Assembly: GCA_033064195.1 (NCBI GenBank)
Contig: JARBJD010000635.1
Span: forward strand, 1-27,091
Source: Blattamonas nauphoetae
Lineage: Eukaryota; Preaxostyla; Oxymonadida
DNA: 27,091 bases
Direction: 5' to 3'
The translations under genes were made by a program, and so were the position numbers. Position 1 is the stretch's first letter. Every line of letters starts with the position of its first letter. Below are positions 19,291-27,091 of the stretch, piece by piece. The notes under the pieces are model-generated. The model was not told where the DNA came from. It was given only the letters and a program-made list of their open reading frames with translations, and made no database searches.

Positions 19291-20731
19291 TTAGTTCATA
19301 AAATCGACGACATCGCTGCTGTCACTTTGATCAGCGTCTTGGCCGGGATTGTCTTGTTGAGGGTTCACTGGAGCGTGTAGTTGTTCACGAATCTGGGCAT
19401 CTGATACGAACCAGAGTCCGTTTCTGGTATGATCGCGCCTTCCCTGAGCTTGAGGAGGCTGTCTTTGAAGCTCAGCATCCGTTAATTTTGAGAGGATAGG
19501 TTCGATCGAGGGTGGGAACATTCCGGAAACTCGGAAAGATTCTCGAATAGTTTGTGAGGAGAGTCCTCTGTCCAGCGCGTCTCGACATGTTCGGATGAAG
19601 AGTGCTCTCTTCTCACTCGCTGTTTGAAGAGGATGTGGCGTGATTGAGTGGAGGAGATGGTTCTTAAAGTTGGCGGTTACAAACTGATCTACTGGTTGTA
19701 ATAGATGGGTGGTGTGACTTGGCAGAATCACCACATCTATATTGTGTTGTTGGCACAACATCTGTACGTTGAGGGTATAGTGTGATCTCAAGCCATCCAT
19801 AATGAGGAGGCATCGTTCGTTTTGTCTCCCAAGAAACATGCGCTTTTGTTCGATGGCGGGAATGATAATCATTTGGAAAAGCGTTGCGAAGAGTGTGTTG
19901 GTCATCCGCGTCTGTGGGGATGGCTGAATATAGAGAGATGGTGATCTATATGGAGAATATTCCGGCGCAAGTTGTTGAGATGGAACCATCATGATTGTCG
20001 GTAAAGCTTCTCCATCCGCACACACAGTCAATATCAGGGTGATTTTTGGGGGGATCGGTATATGTGGGACTATGGGTCTCGGGTCGTTGGGCTCTACAGC
20101 CACGATAACATTGTGGAACGGGGCGGAGGAGGCAAAAGTTTCGTCCAGGTTGATGATTAAACCTGGACTATATGGATGGATCTGGTGTAATCTACAGTAT
20201 GTCTGTAACCAGGGCACTATCACTTCTCGTGACGATTGTTTGAATCGTTCGTGCGGGAACTGCTCACTCTTTTTTGCGACGAGATCGGGGGCGTTTCGGA
20301 TGAACGCATATCCGTATGTTCGAGATAATTGAGGGTGCGGATCAACAATGGGGCGTGCCTGAATATGTTCTTGACACTATACGGAAATGAAGAATGAATG
20401 GGAGTCAAACCATGCGACGAATATCCATCGCTGAATGGAAGTGTCGATGTTGCCGATCAGTATGAATCTGTTCTTTGATTTGATCTCGTTCATGAGGAGT
20501 AATCTTTGATGGTCTGCCTCTAATCCCGCAGGGTTGGTTGGATCTGACTCGTTTCAGAGCCCGGTATAAGGTTTTCTTCGACACTAAATGGAGTCGAAGA
20601 ATGCGAGCAAACGGGATGTTGTGCTGCATGCACAGGCGAACGAACCGTTCGCCACGGTGTTGGATGGTCCGGTATTGTTCCAGAGCCGCCAATTGAAGAA
20701 TCTGCGCATCCGAAAGTAACGATTTTTTCAT
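19291..20731 (-). CDS. Pogo/Tigger-like transposase with one 34-bp intron, 468 aa
   Basis: Exon 1 is 20411-20731 (107 codons from MKKSLLSDAQILQL); exon 2 is 19291-20376 (361 codons plus TAA). Exon 1 carries a helix-turn-helix-like DNA-binding region (FARILRLHLVSKKTLYRAL) and a GRPSKIT linker typical of the group. Exon 2 has the catalytic residues in GLIINLDETFAS (D185), RCLLIMDGLRSHY (D301) and LPSHTTHLLQPVDQF (D337), again D-D-35-D. Splicing at 20377-20410 keeps the frame (RRM then CQEHIQARPIVDPHPQL) and removes the only stops, so an intron is favoured over a mutation. The C-terminus is glutamine/aspartate-rich. The protein shares only motif-level similarity with the transposase at 16267-17727, so the two elements are different families. 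Confidence 0.82.
20377..20410 (-). other. Micro-intron, 34 bp, in the transposase gene
   Basis: On the minus strand it begins GTTTGACTCC and ends CCGTATAG, phase 0. The GTTTGA donor is identical to that of the intron in the F-box/RCC1 gene at 23413-23456, which supports real splicing. Confidence 0.7.
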
Positions 20732-20814
20732 GTTGATCTAGGGCGTATGATGTATTTTTGGTCCCCATTTTTTGCTTTTACCCCTTTTGTGACACCCTAT
20801 TAGTCGCACTCCTA

Positions 20815-21950
20815 AAGGTCATAAAATGAAGTGTTAAGAACAACTGCACCGACCTGTACGATCGGTGCCAATATTATTCGCTCCGGTCTGACTCCAATTT
20901 CTGAGGGATAAGTCTCTATCCAGTCCATGTGAGGTTTGTTCGAGAATGTTTGCAAAACACTGTGGGTGTGATCTTGATGTTCAAGACAAATATCGCTCTT
21001 GGAGGTTCCAACACTGATTTCTCCACATTTACTATGCTGTTCTTGACGAAACGGGAAACTTTATAGGCTCATTCTGCTCTCTCCTTGAATAAGTACAGAA
21101 CTCTTCACAATCGTATGCCATACATCCCTCCCGATCAATTCCTTTTCTTCTGTCTGTTTCTGGTTTAGAATTGAGACCATCTCCGTATTATCTGGTTTCG
21201 TTATCAAATCAACTCGAAAACAACATCGCAGAAATTGACGTTCATGCTCAGATCTTCAGTGATTGTTCGTCACGTGTGTTGAATATGATTTTCATGGAGT
21301 TCAGACCTTCAACATTTGGACTCATTGCCGATACAATCTTTCCAGCTGGATTGGGATGAACAGTGTCACGATTTCACTCCAAGTCAAAGTTAAACACGAA
21401 GAGAACTCCCCGACTCGCTTTTCAACTACTATGAGTTCTGCTGCTGTCAACCAAAGATGGAGATTGGTGGTATCATTGAACAAGTACTCTTTCTCTGAAC
21501 GTCCTCCCAAACACACTTCCACATTGAACTATTGAATCCCTCTCACCATATTCGGGGTGTCATCTTCTGTTGGCCTTGTGATGGGAACGTCTTGTCTGTC
21601 TCGATCATATATGTCGCAAGTCATTGGATTCTCTTCCACCCAAGTGTAGAAGTCGAGAGGACCAACACCGCACATTAACACCACACTGTGAGAGTTATAT
21701 GTTGTGTTCTCAGACGTCAAGTTGAAAATACTATTGGAAGTGTTTGTTTTCGTCGTGATCACTTCATTTCGTTGAGAGGCGCACTAGATTAAGCTCAGAA
21801 TCGTTATTTGAGAAAGGATGACTTGGAACAAAGTCATTCGAAATCAAACGAAGTCGTGACTTAAGATTTTGAAAGGGTCCGACATCGTTGTCCACAATTT
21901 TGCGCGACTCGATATTCGCATTCAACCTGAAGCCTGAATCAGGCAAATGA
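20815..21950 (-). pseudogene. Decayed beta-helix-like gene remnant
   Basis: Minus-strand pieces include RLNANIESRKIVDNDVG with LKSRLRLISNDF (21764-21946), SNSIFNLTSENTTYNSHSVV with CGVGPLDFYTWVEENPMTC and YDRDRQDVPITRPTEDDT (21529-21762), LILVTF-like strands near 21320-21520, and IVNVEKSVLEPPRAIFVL near 21000. Asparagine/serine/threonine-rich rungs and cysteine spacing resemble the other beta-helix remnants here, but no frame exceeds 80 codons and no clear module is complete. It directly adjoins the right TA of the outer transposon, so that element may have inserted beside or into it. Alternative: unrelated degraded coding DNA. Confidence 0.35.
20846..20868. other. Small perfect hairpin
   Basis: GCACCGA (20846-20852) pairs with TCGGTGC (20862-20868) over a 9-nt loop. 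No poly-T tract or gene end nearby gives it a role. Confidence 0.3.
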
Positions 21951-22053
21951 GTATGTTGATAACGATATCCACAAGAATTTGCTCATTATGTTGGGAAAAG
22001 AAGATGATGAAGTAATTCGAGGAAATGTGGATGATTTGGTCAAGGTGACTTGT

Positions 22054-23561
22054 TTATTCGAAGAGGAAGAAGTACTGGAGACCGCAGTGGCAGTAGTGCT
22101 TAGCAAGCATTCCTCCAGGGAAACGCTTGTCTTCTGAGCGCTTGGTGAGCATCTCTGTAACTTCCATGAGAGGCTTGTCTTCCACGCCAACTTTCTCGTT
22201 GTACTGGCGAAAGAAACGACCATCGTCCTTGTAGTATAAGATGCTGCTGTCTGTTGGAAGGATAACCTTCTTCAGACGGTTGACACTGAATGGAACTTAG
22301 TGGGTCCATTTTGGGTTCTTCAGATCTTCCTCAACCTCGTCGTTCAGTCTGTCTCCAGCAACGATCAATACACGGCCTGATTCTGTCACATAAACTTCAC
22401 GGCTGAAGTGGCACATGGTGACGATCTTCTCTCCGGTAAAGAACTTGTCCTTGTCCATGGGTGAGGAAGAGGAACAGAAGCTTTTCTGATCTACTGACTG
22501 GAATGTGCGGAGGAAGACTGTTCCATCTTCCATCAGGAAGTTACGCATGCGGTGGTAGTAACGAACTGGCTTGAATGTGCCGAACACTCCGTATGGGCCT
22601 TCTTGCTGTGGAATGTTTCCACGGATGCAGTCGAGGTACTTGGGCTTGAACTTGGTGGAGTCGGTGATTTCAATCAGACCATCACCTTGCATGGGTCCCG
22701 CCTCTGGGCGAGAGGAAGTCAAGACGATAACCGGTGAGGAAGACAGCTCCGTTTTCGAGGATGTAGTATTGGCGGACATCCTCAAAGTAGAACGACCTGA
22801 TGCGGGATGGGCCGAGTGAACTCTGGACAACACCGTTTTCGTCGTTGAATGGAGCGAAGGTGATGAATTCCTCGCTTTCTTGCCAAGTTCCAGACGAGTT
22901 CATTCCACGGAAATACAATTTGCCCTTGTCGGTCTTGACGATGGTGAATGAGCCTTGGGTCTTGACACGAACGTATTTCTCCGTTTCTGGAGGAAGCTTG
23001 ATGCTATCGCACCAATCTTGAGTTAACTTGATTGTCTTGTCCTGATGACCCTTTGTAGGCATGGAGAGGGCAACTTGTGGAGTTTGTTCTTTCCATCAAT
23101 GTAGAGAATAGCATAAGCAAAGTACGAGATGCTGCTGTCGATAAGGAGTGATTTGTGGATGATTCCCATCGAGAGGATACGCTGCGACTCAATGTCGGGG
23201 CATTCTTCTTGTTCAGTTATATCGAAGATGCTGCCGATTACATCCTCCTTGTGCATGACATAGGCCACTGGATCGGTCACGGTGTTGACATGTGGGGCTC
23301 CATTAAGGATGAACGCCCTGGTTCCTGTAATGTCGCTTCCAGCTGTTTCTGTTGACCACAGGAATCGGGGATGTTCAGTGAGTTTGTACGTTTGTTTGCA
23401 GAGACCAACAAACTGAGCAGAGAAAGAAAGATCTAATTTTCGTGGGAAAATCAAACGTTCTGAAGGTCACGAAGGGAGTGCATTTGGTGGATGACTTCCA
23501 AGAGAACATCTTGGCCAAGACCAAGGAGTCCGTCTTTAATATTGAAATCAGATGCTGACAT
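22054..23561 (-). pseudogene. F-box plus RCC1-like repeat protein gene, two exons, lightly broken
   Basis: Exon 1 (23457-23561) encodes MSASDFNIKDGLLGLGQDVL followed by LEVIHQMHSLRDLQN. After a 44-bp intron the protein continues FVGLCKQTYKLTEHPRFLW. Together this has the layout of an F-box (L-x-x-D-V-L-L-E-V-I ... L-R-D-L), which would recruit a ubiquitin ligase. The rest shows repeated strand units ending in a glycine turn: VKTDKGKLYFRGMNSSGTW, YILENGAVFLTGY, FLMEDGTVFLRTF, YVTESGRVLIVAG and YYKDDGRFFRQY. These resemble divergent RCC1 beta-propeller blades. Total about 487 codons to TAA 22054-22056. Two single-base frame changes (near 23050 and 22735) and one in-frame TAA (22297-22299) break it. 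With so little damage it is either a young pseudogene or a live gene with assembly errors. RCC1 assignment is moderately sure. Confidence 0.62.
23413..23456 (-). other. Micro-intron, 44 bp, inside the F-box coding region
   Basis: On the minus strand it begins GTTTGATTTTCCC and ends TTTCTTTCTCTGCTCAG, a good pyrimidine tract and acceptor. Removing it joins SLRDLQN to FVGLCKQ in phase 0 and completes the F-box pattern. Confidence 0.75.
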
Positions 23562-25289
23562 TATCGAAGAAGGTTGTTGAGAATGCGATCACAACCATTC
23601 TTTCTTTTCAAACCATCCAGAAGGGTGAAAAGTAGGTCAATAGACCCAACTGGAGTTTAAATTGGAAACTCAAGTTGGTCTGTTAAGCATATACAATAGG
23701 CATGGCTGACCGGCCAAAAGTGCCGGTCGGTGTTGCTCCAGAATACTTCTAAGGGTTGGATCTCCATCATCCTTTAAATTGTGAACTATGAAGAAGAAAT
23801 CTACAAGATAGCTGATATTCGCATCCAGATTGGGAGCTCCGATCCCCATATCAGCTGTATTTTGAGAATTTCACACAAGATCACGTGAAGTGAGGAATTC
23901 ACACTCAAACACACTGTATGGCCAATCTTATGAAGATTCGATTCACTGCCGTACTTATTACACCCTATCAACCACCTCTGATGCCGTTTCTGGCGTTATA
24001 TTTCCTAATTACGTTCAGTGTGGAAAAATGAGCCCTCTTTCGATTCTTCAACGCACTGGTCCAAACAATTGTCTAAATTGTGTACAACTGTCGAAAACCA
24101 TCGAATAGTCGTTCCACGTGCATTCCAGCAGTATTTTCATCTCAATGATCTCTCTTTGGATCACAAACGAGTCGGCTTCAAGAGCCATCGACCATTTTAT
24201 TGTTTCAAATCTTTTCTTTCATTATATTCAAGCAGTAATTTGGGGCAAAACCTTCTCTCTTCGTCAGATACCATTATCCATTGATCCGCCCCATCTTTTA
24301 GTTATTTGTCATTCTCACCGTCAATTTCCGTTTTCATGTCTTCTGACTGTGCTAATTCGGATATCGTGACCTCTTTCAGTCTTTTCTTCCTCAGATACTC
24401 GACATCATCGAACCTTCCCCCTTTTCAGGTTGTCATACCAATTTCTCACGATCATCTGTGAAATACTCCAATCTGTTTGGTATTATCGGATTTATAGTCA
24501 ATCTATCTTTCAAATTCATTGTCAGCCTCTTCTGGACATCTGTCCATCAATCAGAAGTCTCGATCATTGTCAACAAGGGAACCACTCTCCCTTTCAGGAC
24601 AAGATCTTCCATTCTACACTTTACAATGTGTCAACTCTCCCTATGTTTGGTGTTTCCGTTCAACTTGCAAAGAAACAATGTATATCTCTTCTTTCATCTT
24701 GTTTTCCGGACTCACATCTTCTGGTTCCCATTTTCTCTCTATCCAATGATTTCAAGCTTATAGCTTTCCCATCTAAGCAACTTTTACGGTCTTAAGTGAC
24801 ATTGAACAAACAAAATTGATCGCACTTTGTTCGATCTGAGCCAAGAAGAATGGACTACATTTCAATCGACACGATCTCACACTGTTATGAAAACAAGGAA
24901 AAGAACAGATCAAATTTTTCATAACAATTGGACTCTGACGATAGAATCCATCTCTTCTGGGGCAAGATGTTGCTGTTAGAATGCTAGAAGCCGAGTCTGA
25001 AGATCTGGAGGAAAAACTCAATTAAGCACTCGAATAACCAGAACGAACGCAACAAACATTGAAAATGGATTCTGAAGAGAAAATCCCGCAGTAGTGACAA
25101 CAACAAAGGATCGCAACGACGAGATAGGAATCACGAAAGAAAGGCAAATGAAAGGCCCAATTCGCAAAGGGAATAGAAGGAGAAATGATCTGGAATGAAG
25201 GATAAACAGATGACAGCTGAAATTTCGGGCTAGAAGGAGGATATTGATAGTTCATCACAGTGACTGACGGAACAACAGAAAAGTGATCA
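23562..25289. other. No gene recognised; two hairpins
   Basis: Short frames only (the longest on plus is 24430-24795, rich in hydrophobic and serine residues, without a recognisable domain). An imperfect 16-bp stem pairs 23642-23658 with 23666-23681 (one bulge, one mismatch), and GACCGGC (23708-23714) pairs with GCCGGTC (23722-23728). Both lie upstream of the F-box gene start, and a regulatory role cannot be shown. Confidence 0.4.
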
Positions 25290-27091
25290 TTGAAGCAAGG
25301 CTGTTCAACACAACATCATCAGAAACTGAAAAATGTCTTCTTGACAACAATCTGTCAGTTGCACTTCACTGAGATGGCAAATATGTTCGACAGACCCAGC
25401 TACCACATCACTGCAAATGTGACAGTGACGACGGGCACACTCTCTGCGACAAACCTTCCAATGGAACTCACTACGACGGACACCGATCAATGGAACCTGG
25501 TTGTGATGACAGTAGGCTCGATAGAAATCTCATCCTGCGGTTTCTCTTCCATCGCATCCAACTAGGGGATAGGAGCAGCCATCCACGCCATCTTCTACCC
25601 CTCTCCCTCTTTAACCGGAAGACACTCACCTTCAGTGAGAACACTACCTCTGCGGGACAAGTCATCTACACCAACAGCACCGATGTCGATTCCAACCTGA
25701 CACCAGCATAATTCATCACTGGATCGGCAAACGATCCGACAGTCAACGCTCGATTCGTCTGCTTCTCGCGAGGGGGAGTTGTGGCTGTGGGAGTTCTGGA
25801 CGGGAATGTGGACGCGTCGGGTACAACCATCCAGCCAAAGTCAGCATCCACAACTGGCCCACTCAAAATCACAGCACCAAGCTCAATCTCCACCACCAAG
25901 ACACTGAGCATTACAAGCATCACATTCGACTTCTACGTCAATGCTGCCCCGTCAAATCCTCTCCTCTCTGCATCAAACACGGGCTCACTTACCCTCACCA
26001 ACATCGCCTTCTTCACCTCGTCTCTCACACCGCTCCAGCCCTCCTTCTCAAGAGGCGTCGTGCTTGCCGTTTCATCCTCAACCGCAACAAATGCACTTGC
26101 CGACACATCCTCATCGTCACAGCACTCTTCACCGTTCCTACTAATCATCTCATCGTCACACAAGCTACACTCTCTTCTCCGATGTCGGAAAGTGACAAGT
26201 TGACCACACCCTTCACAGTGATGTCTAGTGGAACAGCAACACAAACCAAAGTCATTCTGGATGAAAGTGTACTCACAGCTTGCTTTGCTCACAGCATGCT
26301 GATGCAGACAGGAGGTTCGCTACCTCTGAACACATGCACATTCAGCTCGATCACCACCTCCGACGAAGGGCAGCGGTCCAAGCTAATCTACTCACGGGTG
26401 AGACACTGTCACTGACAGGAGTGACCTTCACGTCGTACTCATCACTCGGAAATGGAGGAGCCCTTCTCGTACTGTTTGAGGTTGCTCATACACCACAACA
26501 ACTCCTATCACATTCACCACATGTTGCACTTCTGGGAATGGAAACAAGTTGAACCTCTCATCCACTCTCTCCACTATCATCAGCTCATCCGCACTAACGA
26601 CTCTCAAGCCAGCTACCCTCCCAACATCGAAAGCAGCCACGCACACCCATCCGAATGGAGCCAAACATGCTAACTGTGGATTGCTCCAACTTCCTGCCAA
26701 ACCATCACGCACACTCTCCTCTCTCCCAGCTCGAAGAACTCGTTCACTCTCGATGTTGCTCTGACTATGGCTCACGCACCCTCCATCACATCAGATGTGA
26801 TTCTCTGGTCATAAATCACCAACCTCCCCATCACGGTCACCGCTGGTGCATTCACTATTCCATCTGGCACTCTCACACTCAAGTCTCTCGGTTTCACTGG
26901 ACAGAACACGAACGTGGCGTTCTCATTCGTGACAGTGAGTGGAACTGGCTGGAATGGAGGTGCTTTCAGTTGCTCTGACAACACTGCATTTCACAGAAGA
27001 CGGAATTGCGTCATCTTCTGGTTGTCCACCAGTGATAGGAGGAGCGATCGTCGTCGATCTGACGAGCAGCGCAGAAACAGTGACATTCACT
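25290..27091 (+). pseudogene. Beta-helix repeat protein pseudogene, running off the window
   Basis: Plus-strand frames follow one another with typical beta-helix rungs: SYHITANVTVTTGTLSATNL, VGSIEISSCGFSSIAS, LTFSENTTSAGQVIYTNSTD, PLLSASNTGSLTLTNIAFF, GGSLPLNTCTFSSITTSD, GETLSLTGVTFTSYSSLGNG, ITVTAGAFTIPSGTLTLKSL and, at the edge, GGAIVVDLTSSAETVTFT. The SGxLxLxxVxF rung and GGA turns mark a right-handed parallel beta-helix, probably of a large secreted or surface protein. A CG-x5-PC-x-T-I module is visible near 26675-26720 across a frame change. At least five frame changes and several stops make it a pseudogene. It is the same family as the minus-strand fragment inside the Mutator-like element. 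Confidence 0.72.

Larger units (their letters stand above)
19186..20797. mobile_element. Second pogo/Tigger-like DNA transposon, 1.6 kb, apparently intact
   Basis: Ends read TA-GGGTGTCACAAA and TTTGTGACACCC-TA, giving a clear TA target duplication (19184-19185 and 20798-20799). The terminal repeats of about 42 bp are imperfect inside, both reaching GGGGACCAAAA. It carries one transposase gene on the minus strand and almost nothing else. It is inserted into the right terminal repeat of the outer element, at nearly the same relative site as the 2.6-kb element in the left repeat. Confidence 0.85.
15490..20812. mobile_element. Outer TA-flanked element (about 1.1 kb of own sequence) with both ends interrupted
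   Basis: Both borders share the inverted motif GGRGTGCGACTAAT, each next to a TA (15488-15489 and 20813-20814). Inside, GAGACCTTTGGGCCCCAATC at 18106 has its inverted partner near 19152-19174 (CCCAAAGGCCTC). Removing the two inserted elements joins these parts into matching terminal repeats of about 44 bp with an AT-rich centre (TAATTAATTA). What is left is about 1.1 kb without a reading frame over 100 codons. A TA duplication and short repeats fit a non-autonomous Tc1/mariner-superfamily element. Confidence 0.65.

Noticed and set aside
15490-20812. One large composite transposon with two transposases as its original form
   Set aside because: Each inner element has its own inverted repeats and its own target site, so nested insertion explains the structure better; joint mobility is left as an open question.

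Overview
The window looks like nuclear DNA of a eukaryotic protist, not a bacterium. Reading frames are interrupted by very short GT...AG introns (32-44 bp), DNA transposons carry short inverted repeats and target duplications, minisatellites are abundant, and F-box/RCC1-like and beta-helix repeat proteins are present. From memory of protein families, the many decayed beta-helix genes with a CG-x5-PC-S-S-L module, together with a GPHFRN/HGK transposase-like protein, recall oxymonad-type metamonads. That assignment is an inference and needs a database search.

Layout. 1-1500: GC-rich minisatellite with a 28-30 bp unit, followed by a second short array to 1680. 1.7-2.4 kb: no gene, but a cluster of fold-backs and a 24-bp repeat. 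2.45-4.37 kb, minus strand: decayed multi-exon DDE-transposase-like gene with three phase-consistent micro-introns. 4.5-5.05 kb: 32-bp minisatellite. 5.2-6.6 kb: Q-rich and beta-helix-like gene fragments. 6.62-6.96 kb: 30-bp minisatellite. 8.0-9.07 kb: a charged gene frame with in-frame stops. 9.4-9.87 and 14.13-15.35 kb: host gene remnants split by a 4,256-bp Mutator-like element (9866-14121) with 95-bp terminal inverted repeats and a 9-bp target duplication. Its interior holds no recognisable transposase, only decayed host-like sequence (beta-helix, coiled-coil and acidic segments).

15.49-20.81 kb: a nested transposon complex. An outer, apparently non-autonomous element of about 1.1 kb flanked by TA has each of its two terminal repeats interrupted by a different pogo/Tigger-like DD35D element. 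One is 2.6 kb with an apparently intact 486-aa transposase. The other is 1.6 kb with a 468-aa transposase containing a 34-bp intron. 20.8-21.95 kb: decayed beta-helix-like sequence. 22.05-23.56 kb, minus strand: an F-box plus RCC1-like gene with a 44-bp intron, two apparent frame slips and one in-frame stop. 23.6-25.3 kb: nothing recognised except hairpins. 25.3 kb to the end, plus strand: a beta-helix repeat pseudogene running off the window.

Overall this is a transposon- and repeat-rich region where old members of a surface-type beta-helix family decay and are carried or interrupted by DNA transposons. The two pogo-like transposases and perhaps the F-box/RCC1 gene are the only genes that look close to intact.
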